Below, one piece after another: positions 52,256 through 61,630 of a DNA stretch of 64,000 bases. Below the pieces are notes generated by a model, which worked only from the letters and a program-made list of their open reading frames with translations, did not search any database and was not told where the DNA came from. The position numbers and the translations under genes are program-made. The stretch is from Limnobacter olei. Its GTDB lineage: Bacteria > Pseudomonadota > Gammaproteobacteria > Burkholderiales > Burkholderiaceae_B. Location: the NCBI RefSeq assembly GCF_029087225.1, contig NZ_JARFJD010000005.1, forward strand, positions 1-64,000. The letters run 5' to 3'. Positions within the stretch are counted from its first letter, which is position 1. Every line of letters begins with the position of its first letter.

Positions 52256-53698
52256 ATGGACAACTCCTCTTGCAAATACGAAACACTGGCGTTGAACCTG
52301 CAGGCCCTGATTGAAAACAATCACTTTGCAGCGGGGTACAAACTGCCCTCGATTCGGAAATTGTCGGAGCAATGGCACTACTCCATCGACACGGTACAAA
52401 AAGCATTGAACTTGCTGGAAGACCGGGGCTATGTGCAACCTGTGGCGAAATCTGGCTATTACGTGCAAGCCCGCACCCTGCCCAGTGCTGCGGCCTGTAC
52501 GCAGGCGCCTGATTCTATTGTGCTGGAGCCACCGGTGAACCTGGAGGTGGCCAATCAAATCGCCATGCTGCTCAGAAGTTCCACCCGCGAAGGTGTTGCA
52601 CCACTGGGCGTTGCATTCCCAGCCCATGAATTGCTACCAATTGCCACCCTGCGTAGAAGCTACGCCACTGTGAACCGTACCCGCCCTGACCTGCTTACCC
52701 TGGGTAGCCACGTTGAACCCAATCAACCTGAACTGGTGCAACAACTGCAACAGCGCTTTGAGTTAATGGGCATGAAATTGAAACGCGATGAGTTGGTGAT
52801 CACCGATGGGTGTACTGAAGCGCTTAGCCTCGCCTTGCAAAGCGTGGCCAAACACAATGACATTGTGGCAGTTGAGTCGCCCGGTTATTACTTGCTGCTG
52901 CAAATGATTGAATCACTGGGCTTGCGCGCACTGGAAATTCCGAGCAGTCCGGAAAATGGCATGTCGCTTGAAGCACTGGAAATCGCAGTGAAGCAAACCC
53001 GAATCGCGGCCTGTATTGTGTGCCCCACCGCCAGCAACCCCATGGGTTCTGTCATGCCCGATGCCAACCGAAAAAAACTGCTGGAGCTGGCCGAGAAATA
53101 TGATTTTCCGATTGTGGAAGACAATGTGTATGCCGACCTGTATTTTGAACGGTTTCGACCACGGCCACTGAAGGCTGGCAAGCAAAGCGACCGGGTTCTC
53201 ATGTGTGGTTCATTTTCGAAATCGCTAAGCCCATCGCTGCGAATTGGCTATGTGGCAGGCGGCAAGTACGCCGCACAGGTGTTGTCGAAAAAGCGGATTT
53301 TAAGTGGTTCCACCAACCCGATCACGCAGGTGGCTGTTGCGCATTATCTGGAGAAAGGATCGTTTGAACGGCACTTGCGTACCTTGCGCCAACAGTTTGA
53401 AACGCAGGTGCGAGCCATGGGCAGTTTGGTGCTGAAACATTTTCCGCAAGGCACCCGAATTTCTGAGCCCAAAGGTGGATTCGTGTTGTGGGTTGAACTG
53501 CCGGGAGACATCGATACCGCAGCCCTGTTCAACAAGGCGATTGCCCGAAAAGTGGCCTACATGCCGGGCAGCGTATTTTCTGCAAGCGGCCTGTACAAAA
53601 ACTGCATTCGTCTGAATTGTGGCCACCCGGTGACAGACGACACCGCAGTGGCCATTGCAAAGTTGGGAGCCCTGTTTGAAGCCTCACTCGTCGCCTAG
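52256..53698 (+). CDS. MocR-type GntR/aminotransferase regulator
   Basis: The 480-residue protein has an N-terminal winged helix (YKLPSIRKLSEQWHYSIDTVQKALNLLEDRGYV, key parts LPSIRKLSEQ and TVQKALNLLE, about 28-60) and a type-I aminotransferase fold with YYLLLQMIESLG, CPTASNPMG, EDNVYADLY and SFSKSLSPSLRIGY, where Lys is the PLP residue. Such proteins regulate amino-acid or vitamin genes with PLP as cofactor. It probably binds the motif at 50997-51060. It overlaps the convergent hydrolase gene by 15 bp. Confidence 0.92.
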   Translation: MDNSSCKYETLALNLQALIENNHFAAGYKLPSIRKLSEQWHYSIDTVQKALNLLEDRGYVQPVAKSGYYVQARTLPSAAACTQAPDSIVLEPPVNLEVANQIAMLLRSSTREGVAPLGVAFPAHELLPIATLRRSYATVNRTRPDLLTLGSHVEPNQPELVQQLQQRFELMGMKLKRDELVITDGCTEALSLALQSVAKHNDIVAVESPGYYLLLQMIESLGLRALEIPSSPENGMSLEALEIAVKQTRIAACIVCPTASNPMGSVMPDANRKKLLELAEKYDFPIVEDNVYADLYFERFRPRPLKAGKQSDRVLMCGSFSKSLSPSLRIGYVAGGKYAAQVLSKKRILSGSTNPITQVAVAHYLEKGSFERHLRTLRQQFETQVRAMGSLVLKHFPQGTRISEPKGGFVLWVELPGDIDTAALFNKAIARKVAYMPGSVFSASGLYKNCIRLNCGHPVTDDTAVAIAKLGALFEASLVA

Positions 53699-55243
53699 CC
53701 ACACCACTTTGTACAAGTCGCGGCGGCGATCGAGGTAATTGCGAACAGAACCTTCGTTTTTCAGAATTTGAAGCTTGTCCAGGTCCACATCCACAATCAG
53801 GGTCATCTCGGTGTTGGGTGTGGTTTCCGCCATGATGGCGTCGTGTGGAAATGCGAAATCGGAGGGTGAGAACACCGCAGTTTGCCCGTACTGAATGTCG
53901 ACATTGTCTACCTTGGGCAAATTACCAAAACTGCCTGAAATGGCCACATAGCACTCGTTTTCAATGGCACGGGCCTGCGCACAACGGCGCACGCGCAGGT
54001 ATCCATTTTTGGTGTCGGTCCAGAAAGGCACCAACAAAATTTGCATGTCTTTGTCGGCTAGCACACGCGACAACTCGGGAAACTCGGAGTCGTAACAAAT
54101 CAGGATTCCGATCTTGCCAAAGTCGGTGTCAAACACACTCAGCTTGCTACCCCCCTCCATCATCCATTCACGTTTTTCATGCGGTGTGGGGTGAATTTTG
54201 TACTGCGCCTCAACCGTGCCATCGCGGCGGCACAAATAGGCCACGTTGTACAAAGCACCATCTTCCATCACCGGCATCGAACCGGCCACCACATTGATGT
54301 TGTAGCTCACCGACATGCGACTCATCTCGTCGCGAATTTGATCGGTGTAGGTGGCGAGGTGACGAATCGCCTCCAAGGAATTGCCATTGCCCGCCAAACC
54401 CATCAGGGGTGCGTTGAAAAATTCGGGGAACAGGGCGACATCACAGCGGTAATCTGAAAGCGCATTGATGAAGTACTCGGCCTGTTTCACCACGTCTTCC
54501 ACACTGTGGAATTCGCGCATTTGCCACTGCACACAACCCAGGCGCGCGGTAGTTTTAGGTGCGCCAAACAGCATGGGCTTTTCAGGTTCATAGTAGATGT
54601 TGAACCACTCCAGCAAGGTGGCATAGCCCTGCGATTCTTTGTCTTCCGGCAAGTAACCTTTTAGCACCTGCTTCACCTCAAAATCGTTGCTGAGCTGAAA
54701 AGTAAGAATATGGTCGTAAATGTCTTTGCGTTTCACTGCGGCAATGTACTGCTGCGGCGACATGTCTTTCATGTGGTCTTTGTAGCCGGGAATTCGCCCG
54801 CCCGCCATGATGGCGCGAAGGTTGAGGTTTTGGCACAATTCCTTGCGCGCTTCGTACAGGCGGCGACCCAAACGCATGTTGCGGTATTCAGGATCCGCAA
54901 ACACATCAATGCCGTAAAGCACGTCACCCTTGGGGTCGTGCGTGGTGGCGTAAATGTTGCCGGTGATCTCCATGTAAGTGTGTTTGTCGCCAAACTTGTC
55001 ATAGTCCACCACCACTGCAAAGGCCGCGGCAATCACCTTTCCATCGTCTTCGATGCAAATTTGACCTTCCGGAAATGTTTTTAAAATTGAACGGAATTTG
55101 GCTTCTGGTAAAGCACCGCCAGCACTGTGGTAAACCACCTCCATGATTCGCTTGATATCCGCGTAATCTGATGCCTGCAAATTGCGCAAGCTTAGCTTGT
55201 GCTCCGTATGTTCATACTCGGTATTTTCGATTTCTGTCGACAT
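53684..55243 (-). CDS. GNAT acetyltransferase fused to a nitrilase-family hydrolase
   Basis: The 519-residue protein has an N-terminal GNAT domain (about 15-190, DVFADPEYRNMRLGRRLYEARKE with the Q/RxxGxG-like RNMRLG) and a C-terminal carbon-nitrogen hydrolase domain (about 225-500). Its catalytic triad is E in LFPEFF, K in QYKIHPTPHE and C in ILICYDSEFPE. The fusion is known and of unknown substrate; it is assumed to cut an amide and acetylate a product. ATG at 55243 follows GAGAAG. Confidence 0.9.
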   Translation of the reverse strand: MSTEIENTEYEHTEHKLSLRNLQASDYADIKRIMEVVYHSAGGALPEAKFRSILKTFPEGQICIEDDGKVIAAAFAVVVDYDKFGDKHTYMEITGNIYATTHDPKGDVLYGIDVFADPEYRNMRLGRRLYEARKELCQNLNLRAIMAGGRIPGYKDHMKDMSPQQYIAAVKRKDIYDHILTFQLSNDFEVKQVLKGYLPEDKESQGYATLLEWFNIYYEPEKPMLFGAPKTTARLGCVQWQMREFHSVEDVVKQAEYFINALSDYRCDVALFPEFFNAPLMGLAGNGNSLEAIRHLATYTDQIRDEMSRMSVSYNINVVAGSMPVMEDGALYNVAYLCRRDGTVEAQYKIHPTPHEKREWMMEGGSKLSVFDTDFGKIGILICYDSEFPELSRVLADKDMQILLVPFWTDTKNGYLRVRRCAQARAIENECYVAISGSFGNLPKVDNVDIQYGQTAVFSPSDFAFPHDAIMAETTPNTEMTLIVDVDLDKLQILKNEGSVRNYLDRRRDLYKVVWLGDE

Positions 55244-55411
55244 GGTCACTTCTCTATTCGTTTACTTTATGAACCTCCTTATTAGAACATATTTAGAAAA
55301 TTGATGAATTTTTGATCAGTCCGGGCTCAATAAATCGGGTTTTACTGAATGGCGAGTTAAAAAATAATTCAAGACAATTAAACATCGATTTACGACGAAT
55401 AATTTCTGAAG

Positions 55412-57004
55412 ATGATTCACACCAAACGCGCACTGGGCGGCGTATTTGTGGCGCCCCATCATTTGGCTGCACAGGCTGGCCGAGATGTGCTGAAAGAAGG
55501 CGGCAACGCCGCAGAAGCCATGATCGCCGCTGCCGCTGCCATTGCAGTGGTATACCCACACATGAACTCGATTGGAGGCGACGGTTTCTGGCTGCTCAGC
55601 GAACCCGGCAAGGCACCGGTAGGGATCGATGCCTGTGGAAAAGCGGCTGCAAAAGCCACACGAGCCTTTTACACCGAGCAAGGATTCGATGCGATTCCCA
55701 ACCGCGGGCCATTGGCTGCGCTCACAGCAGCCGGCACCGTGGGTGGGTGGATCAAGGCCCAGGAGGTGGCCGCACAATGGGGCGGCAAACTGCCTTTGAG
55801 CCGATTGCTGGAAGACGCCGTGGTGCATGCACGCCATGGTGTGGCTGTCAGCAGCAGTCAGGAACGTTTAACCCGTGTGAAGTTCGATGAGCTTTCAACA
55901 GCACCCGGCTTTGCGGAGCATTTGCTGATGGATGGTAAGGTGCCTATTGAGGGCAGCGTATTGAAACAAGCCGCCTTGGGCGACACCTTGGCGCGCATGG
56001 GCCAAGTGGGGCTGGATGATTTTTACCGCGGCGAACTGGCTCAGGCCATGGCTGAAGACTTGGCCCGAGTGGGCAGCCCCATAAGTCTCGCGGATTTGAA
56101 CAATCACCATGCGCAGTTTGTTACGCCTTTGCAAACCGAGCTGAACAACAGCACGATTTACAACATGACACCGCCCACGCAAGGCATGGCCTCGCTGATG
56201 ATTCTGGGAATGTTCGACACGCTCGGCGTGCAACAGGCCGATGGGTTTGAGTATTTGCACGGCATGGTAGAAAGCACCAAGCAAGCCTTTCTGGTGCGCG
56301 ACCGCTACTGCACCGACCCTGCTTACATGACGGTGAACCCCAGTGATTTTCTGACCCGCGAATCGCTGGCTGAGCGGGCGAAGAAAATCAACATGCAGCG
56401 CGCACTGCCCTGGCCCCAAGACCCATGGCAAGGCGACACCATCTGGATGGGTTGTATTGACAGCGAAGGTCGTACCGCCAGCTTTATTCAAAGTGTGTTC
56501 TGGGAATTTGGTTCGGGTGTGGTTTGCCCTTCAACCGGTGTGATGTGGCAAAACCGGGGCATCAGTTTTTCACTGAAAGAAGATGCACTGCACAGGCTTG
56601 AGCCGGGCCGCAAACCCTTCCACACCTTGAACCCGGCCATGGCACGTTTCAAAGATGGCCGCAGCATGGTGTACGGCACCATGGGCGGCGAAGGCCAACC
56701 ACAAACCCAAGCTGCTGTGTTCAGCCGATATGCCTTGTTCAATCAGCCTTTGCAAACTTCGGTAACAGCACCACGCTGGCTGTTGGGCCGCACCTGGGGC
56801 GAGCAAAGCACAACTTTGAAACTGGAAAACCGGTTTGATGAACAATTGATTGCCCAACTGCGAGACGCAGGCCATGTACTGGAGGTGTTGCCAGAGGCAT
56901 TCAGTGACACCATGGGTCATGCCGGTGCGGTGGTACGCCACCCCAACGGCATGATGGAAGGGGCTGCTGACCCGCGTTCAGATGGATCAGTGGCCTGTGT
57001 TTAA
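55412..57004 (+). CDS. Gamma-glutamyltransferase-like Ntn hydrolase
   Basis: A 530-residue GGT-family protein with the nucleophile T343 in WQGDTIWMGCIDSEG, after which self-cleavage would make two chains. GSGVVCPSTGVMWQNRG (about 367-383) and GTMGGEGQPQ (about 432-441) are typical of the oxamate amidohydrolase/HpxW-like branch rather than classic glutathione enzymes. There is no signal peptide, so it is cytosolic. The GGT overlaps the convergent metallophosphoesterase by 4 bp. Confidence 0.88.
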   Translation: MIHTKRALGGVFVAPHHLAAQAGRDVLKEGGNAAEAMIAAAAAIAVVYPHMNSIGGDGFWLLSEPGKAPVGIDACGKAAAKATRAFYTEQGFDAIPNRGPLAALTAAGTVGGWIKAQEVAAQWGGKLPLSRLLEDAVVHARHGVAVSSSQERLTRVKFDELSTAPGFAEHLLMDGKVPIEGSVLKQAALGDTLARMGQVGLDDFYRGELAQAMAEDLARVGSPISLADLNNHHAQFVTPLQTELNNSTIYNMTPPTQGMASLMILGMFDTLGVQQADGFEYLHGMVESTKQAFLVRDRYCTDPAYMTVNPSDFLTRESLAERAKKINMQRALPWPQDPWQGDTIWMGCIDSEGRTASFIQSVFWEFGSGVVCPSTGVMWQNRGISFSLKEDALHRLEPGRKPFHTLNPAMARFKDGRSMVYGTMGGEGQPQTQAAVFSRYALFNQPLQTSVTAPRWLLGRTWGEQSTTLKLENRFDEQLIAQLRDAGHVLEVLPEAFSDTMGHAGAVVRHPNGMMEGAADPRSDGSVACV

Positions 57005-57918
57005 ACACCTTCGCTGATTCGTTTGAAATAAGAGGTATATGCAGAAGTACCTTCAGGCCACTGGCCAAGAAAGTGCTGCTGCCAGGCAGCTTGATCAAAT
57101 TGAACGCGAACCTGTTCAACCCACACACCATTGAGTTGTATGGATTGAAATACCAAAGCAGTATTATTCAAGCGTGTCGCTGAAATTCGGGTGAACAATC
57201 CGTTCAGGCTTCCCGGTTCACTGGCCATTCCAGCCGCGCCGTTGTTGCTGATCAATCCTGTTTGCCCATTGGGCAGTGGCTCATGATGAAACGCGGCACT
57301 GCAAGTGTGGCTGCTGGCAAATACATTCACCTGTGCTTTTTCAAACAAAGCTGCACGCCATGGCGCTTCGTCCGTTTGCTTCAAATGAGCAGGGTCAAAA
57401 CGCCAGCCTGCCAATGAATCGCCATCGCCATGCACCACAGCCACATTCAATTCACCCACGCTGTAACGTGCAAAGAAAGGTTTCTGTAACAACCTGTCCA
57501 ATAATTCCGGCTGTTGTTGCGCGCACCGCTTCAGCTCGGTATGAATGAAGTTTGACCGGTCCACCACACCTTGATCCACATTCTCGGGATAGGCACAGCC
57601 ACAATCAGCCACATCCAAAGGCTCGCCAAGTTCAGCTTCCACATTGCCCAAAATGCAATCGTGATTCAACACACGCTGGTTGATGTGAACAAAGTCTTCA
57701 AGCGATTTGTTGAACCAGTTAAAGTCGCCATTAAAACAAATGCGAACGTTACCCAATTCTTTCGAGGCCAGTTGTTCAACCACATTCAGTGCAAAAGGAT
57801 TGCCATACAAACCACCCACCACATACAACACATCGCATTGTGTAGCGGGTACCTGTGCAATTTTGGCCGCACCGTACTGGTATCGAATCGGGCAACTGCG
57901 CCCTGCCTTCTCAGTCAT
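57001..57918 (-). CDS. Metallophosphoesterase-like protein with altered metal ligands
   Basis: The 305-residue protein is the last gene of the phnD-E-C operon. The calcineurin-like layout is visible: VVGGLYGNPF (normally DxHGN), FNGDFNWF (GD), LGNVEAEL (normally GNHE), VVHGDGDSL and SSHTCS (GHT-like). In block 1 the Asp and His are Gly and Tyr, and in block 3 the His is Val, so metal binding is probably weak. A phosphatase, or a binding role, in use of the transported phosphorus compound is inferred from its place. Confidence 0.7.
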   Translation of the reverse strand: MTEKAGRSCPIRYQYGAAKIAQVPATQCDVLYVVGGLYGNPFALNVVEQLASKELGNVRICFNGDFNWFNKSLEDFVHINQRVLNHDCILGNVEAELGEPLDVADCGCAYPENVDQGVVDRSNFIHTELKRCAQQQPELLDRLLQKPFFARYSVGELNVAVVHGDGDSLAGWRFDPAHLKQTDEAPWRAALFEKAQVNVFASSHTCSAAFHHEPLPNGQTGLISNNGAAGMASEPGSLNGLFTRISATRLNNTALVFQSIQLNGVWVEQVRVQFDQAAWQQHFLGQWPEGTSAYTSYFKRISEGV

Positions 57919-57921
57919 GAT

Positions 57922-58659
57922 TCACTCATACAAATGATCAAGTTGCGCTTGCGTTAATTCATGGCTAACGCAATCAAGAACTACTTCACCGGCTTTCAGG
58001 CCGATGACCCGTTGGCTAAGAAGGGGGACCAGGCTCACGTTGTGAACCACGGTAATCAGCGTGGAATTCTCTGTGGCCTTTACCAAGAGTTCACACACCT
58101 CATCTGCCGCTGTAGGGTCAAGCGCCGCTGTGGGTTCATCAGCCAACACCAGTTCGGGTTCTTGCATCAACATGCGGGCAATGGCCACCTTCTGGCGTTC
58201 ACCACCAGAAAGCTTGTCTGCGCGTTTTTCTGCCAGATGGGCCATGCCCACTGCTTTCAATGCAGCTTGCGCACGCAGGGTTTCTTCATTCGTGAAAATT
58301 CGCGCCCAACTGCGCAAGCGCGGCATACGTGCCAAACCACCCACCAAAACATTTTCCATGGCGCTTAAGCGCGCAACCAAATGCAGGCCTTGCAACACTT
58401 GGCCCACCTGTGCACGCACCAAGCGCAAATCGCGCTCACGACGAAGCGGAAACACGGTGTGGCTGTTAACTACAATGTGCCCGGTCGTGGGTTTTACAAA
58501 CCCGTTTAAACACCGCAAAAGAGTTGATTTGCCCGCGCCGTTGCGACCCAGAATGGCTACCTTCTCGCCACGGGAAATGTGAAGCGAGTCCACTTTCAAA
58601 ATGCGTCGCCCTGCGATCACCATTTCCAGATTTTGAATGTCGATGATGTTGGTGCTCAT
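57922..58659 (-). CDS. phnC: Phosphonate ABC transporter ATPase PhnC
   Basis: A 245-residue ATPase: Walker A GRNGAGKSTLLR (about 38-49), Q-loop VGQVLQ, signature LSGGERQKVAIARML (about 149-163), Walker B LVLADEPTAALDP. It powers uptake through PhnE. The ATG at 58659 overlaps the phnE stop by 4 bp. Assignment to phosphonate rather than phosphate or other anions follows from the PhnD protein. Confidence 0.9.
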   Translation of the reverse strand: MSTNIIDIQNLEMVIAGRRILKVDSLHISRGEKVAILGRNGAGKSTLLRCLNGFVKPTTGHIVVNSHTVFPLRRERDLRLVRAQVGQVLQGLHLVARLSAMENVLVGGLARMPRLRSWARIFTNEETLRAQAALKAVGMAHLAEKRADKLSGGERQKVAIARMLMQEPELVLADEPTAALDPTAADEVCELLVKATENSTLITVVHNVSLVPLLSQRVIGLKAGEVVLDCVSHELTQAQLDHLYE

Positions 58660-59537
58660 AGGAGGGCCGTCCGAATTCTGCGACTGATGGCATCAAATGC
58701 AGTTACCATCAACACCACCACAATCAGAATACTCGACAAGCGGCCCCATTGAAACAAGGCAACCGCCTCTGAAATCAGCAGGCCCAAACCACCCGCACCA
58801 ATGATGCCAAGAATGGTGGAGTCGCGGATATTGTATTCCCACAGGTACAAATGGCTGCTCACCCACTGTGGCAACACATTGGGCCACACAGACCAGAAAA
58901 AGGTTTGCGAAGGGCTTGCACCCACCCCCTTCACGGCCTCAATCGAGGCCATGTCCAGTGTTTCTATCGACTCTGCAAACAGCTTGCCGTAGGTACCCAG
59001 ACTGTGAAATGCAATCGCCAGAATACCTGCTGTGGGGCCAAGGCCCACAATGCCCACCAACACCAAACCAAACACCAAGGTATGAATGGAACGCGATGTG
59101 TCCAGCACCAAACGCGAGAACGCGGTAAGCACTCGCGGGGCCTTAATGTTTTTTGCGCTGAGCACACCGAAGGGCAACGCCAGAATTGCACCCAACAACG
59201 AGCCCAGCGTGGCGATTTTAAAGGTTGTCCAGGTGGCAAAACCCAGCTGGACCAGCCACTGCTTTTCTACTTCCTGTCGGTTTTCTGTTCGCAACACAGT
59301 GCCATCGTCGCTTTTGTATTCGTAAGCCGCGTCCCCCAACCACACATCAAGAAAACTGGGCCGTGCGAATTCAGTGGCGGTTTTAATAAAGTTGGCCACA
59401 GGGTTGCGCCCCATGGACAAATCGCCAGCCGTGGCCAAGCTGAACACACAGGCGAACACAATGAGCGCATATAAAAAGACCAGCCCGAAAAACCCGAGCC
59501 GGCCTTTGAGGCGCAACTTGAACTGCATCCAATTCAT
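58656..59537 (-). CDS. phnE: Phosphonate ABC transporter permease PhnE
   Basis: A 293-residue inner-membrane protein with about six helices. The EAA loop reads AVKGVGASPSQTFFWSVWPNVLPQ (key part VKGVGASPSQTF). It has LGFFGLVFLYALIVFACVF at the N-terminus, then a soluble stretch. It forms the channel with PhnC. It overlaps phnC by 4 bp and follows phnD by 18 bp. Confidence 0.9.
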   Translation of the reverse strand: MNWMQFKLRLKGRLGFFGLVFLYALIVFACVFSLATAGDLSMGRNPVANFIKTATEFARPSFLDVWLGDAAYEYKSDDGTVLRTENRQEVEKQWLVQLGFATWTTFKIATLGSLLGAILALPFGVLSAKNIKAPRVLTAFSRLVLDTSRSIHTLVFGLVLVGIVGLGPTAGILAIAFHSLGTYGKLFAESIETLDMASIEAVKGVGASPSQTFFWSVWPNVLPQWVSSHLYLWEYNIRDSTILGIIGAGGLGLLISEAVALFQWGRLSSILIVVVLMVTAFDAISRRIRTALL

Positions 59538-59555
59538 GGTGGTGAAACGGCCCTC

Positions 59556-60422
59556 TTATTTGGGCTGCAAGCGGCCAGTGGCCAGGCCTGCATCACGAAT
59601 TGGCTTGTAGTAGCTGTTGTCTTTTTTCGCAAAACCCGTGTAACGCGGTGGCAACAAGTTGGGTTGATTCTTCAGTTCAGCACCAATGCCTAGCAGGGCC
59701 TCTTGCAACTTGGCTACAAAGGCCTTGTCTTCAAACAATTTCGAGCTGACTGCAAACGCATCGTTGGGCAGGGGGTCGGAAGTCCAGATGATTTTTGAAT
59801 CTTCGGCCTTGATCAATCCATCAGCAATCATTGCATCCCGGTTGCGGTTGTAATCTGCACCCGCATCGATTGCGCCTTGGGTAACCTGGGTCTGAATTGC
59901 TTGGTGGCTGGTGTTGATGACTTTCGAGAAATACGTGTCGGGGTTAATGCCCTGCTTCTGAAAATAATGGAAGGGAATAAGATAGCCAGACGTTGAACCT
60001 TTGTCACCAAACGCAAAGGTTTTGCCCTTCAAGTCGGCCATGCTCTTGATGCCGCTTTTCGGGTTGGTCACCATGATTCCGAAATATTCTGGTTTGCCTT
60101 CGTACTCAATGGTGGCAACAGCTTGCGCTTTTGCTTCGTTGTTGGCCAACACATAGCCCCATGGGCCCATCAAGGCAATGTCGGTTTCACCATTGGCCAG
60201 CGATTTCGCCAGACCTTCCCAACTGCTCACCGTGCGCAACTTCACGGGTTTACCCAGCTTTTTTTCCAGATACTGCGCCAAAGGTGTGTAAGTGGCGTCA
60301 TTTTTGTCTTTGTCGGGCTGGTAAAGGCCAACGCCAAATTGAATTACTTCTTGAGCAATCACCGGTGTGGAAACAAGGGCAAAGCTGAAAGCGCCGATCA
60401 GGGCTTTGGTCAACAAACGCAT
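59556..60422 (-). CDS. phnD: Phosphonate-binding periplasmic protein PhnD
   Basis: The 288-residue protein has a signal peptide, MRLLTKALIGAFSFALVSTPVIA (cut after IA). The body holds IQFGVGLYQPDKDKN, NGETDIALMGPWGYVLAN, GSTSGYLIPFHYF (the phosphonate-anion loop) and GADYNRNRDAM. It binds a phosphonate, phosphite or phosphate ester in the periplasm and delivers it to PhnE. ATG at 60422 is used; upstream residues to 60473 have no support. First gene of the operon phnD-E-C-phosphoesterase. No C-P lyase genes are present. Confidence 0.9.
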   Translation of the reverse strand: MRLLTKALIGAFSFALVSTPVIAQEVIQFGVGLYQPDKDKNDATYTPLAQYLEKKLGKPVKLRTVSSWEGLAKSLANGETDIALMGPWGYVLANNEAKAQAVATIEYEGKPEYFGIMVTNPKSGIKSMADLKGKTFAFGDKGSTSGYLIPFHYFQKQGINPDTYFSKVINTSHQAIQTQVTQGAIDAGADYNRNRDAMIADGLIKAEDSKIIWTSDPLPNDAFAVSSKLFEDKAFVAKLQEALLGIGAELKNQPNLLPPRYTGFAKKDNSYYKPIRDAGLATGRLQPK

Positions 60423-60559
60423 GGTCAGGTTCCGTAATGAAAATTGGATTATTAAAATAAACGAAATTCTCAACGCTTATTACGCTAAACAAGCCACAAA
60501 GGTTACAGGAATTTGATTTGAATTCGAGAGCGATTGCTGCGCCAGTGGCGCACTGGCGC

Positions 60560-61462
60560 CTAATTCGGTTGTTTGCTGGCCAACCAGGCCTCGTAACCAC
60601 CGTCCATGGCTCTGGCCTGCGCATAACCCTGTTTGCGTAAAAGGCCAGCCACATGGGCTGCGCTGACATCGTCGGGACAGGCACACATGGTGACGATTAC
60701 ATCGGTTTTTGGCCAGGCTCGGGCTGCGGCCAGGGCACTTTCTGCATTGGCAGGCAACCAACCAGCCAATGGCTCGGCTTCTTGAACAATCGCAGGGCGA
60801 AGGTCGACCAGGCGAAGGTTGGACTGGCCAGCTTTAACCATGCCCAAAACTTCTGCGGCAGGCACTTTGGGCAGTTTCAATCTCGCCTGGAATGCATCAC
60901 GGCGAGACAGTTTCCACATGAGCCAGAAAGCGCAAATCAGCGCAGCCACCAAGCCCACAACAAACAAATTGTCTTGCAAAGCAGCAAATACGGCATTGAC
61001 CTGATCTTTAAACAACCAGCCTGCAAGTAAAGCTGCCATGGCCCACAAAAACGCACCTGCTGCCGACGCAATGGTGAAGCTGATAATGGACATTTTCACC
61101 GCGCCTGCAATGGGCGGTGCCACTGTAGAAAACCCGGGAATGAACTTGGCCACCACCAACGACCATGGGCCCCACACGCGAAAGCGCGATTCTGTCTGGC
61201 TGACACACGATTCAGGATTGATTGACAGTTTGCACAACACCGACAATACCCGATAACCATAGAAGCGGCCCGCCAGATACCAGGCCCAATCCGCAATCAG
61301 CGAAGCCGAGGTGGCCACGATTGCGAGCAACAAGATACCAGACCACTGGCCTGACAAGCTGGCCGACAGGATCATGGTGGGCACCGCAGGCACAGGGGCA
61401 CCGAGCTGCTGCAGCAGCACGTTGAAGAAAACCAAAACTTCTGTGGTTTCAAACAGAGACAT
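60560..61462 (-). CDS. DedA membrane protein fused to a rhodanese domain
   Basis: A 300-residue protein. The DedA part (about 1-190) shows VPAVPTMILSASLSG, GRFYGYRVLSVLCKL and VAKFIPGFSTVAPPIAG, with four or five membrane helices. A rhodanese domain (about 205-298) follows, with VDLRPAIVQEAEPLAG and an active-site loop CACPDDVSAAH, Cys first. DedA proteins flip lipids or carriers; rhodaneses handle sulphur or redox. The fusion is known, with function unresolved. ATG at 61462 follows AAGGCAG. Confidence 0.88.
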   Translation of the reverse strand: MSLFETTEVLVFFNVLLQQLGAPVPAVPTMILSASLSGQWSGILLLAIVATSASLIADWAWYLAGRFYGYRVLSVLCKLSINPESCVSQTESRFRVWGPWSLVVAKFIPGFSTVAPPIAGAVKMSIISFTIASAAGAFLWAMAALLAGWLFKDQVNAVFAALQDNLFVVGLVAALICAFWLMWKLSRRDAFQARLKLPKVPAAEVLGMVKAGQSNLRLVDLRPAIVQEAEPLAGWLPANAESALAAARAWPKTDVIVTMCACPDDVSAAHVAGLLRKQGYAQARAMDGGYEAWLASKQPN

Positions 61463-61630
61463 GGTGATTACTGCCTTGAACTGCCCTGCGGACAAGATAG
61501 CGACATCATAAGCAATTTACAGAGAAGGTCGACAAGATTAGAGGAAGCACTCTCCAAATGAGGTCACTTCACGTCACAAAGTGTTGTTACCCTGACACTT
61601 CCAGTTTCAAAACATGAAGGAGTAAACACC

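Noticed and set aside
60423-60559. Pho box upstream of phnD
   Set aside because: One CTGTAA-like half-site can be seen, but no second half at 11-bp spacing, so PhoB control is not supported.
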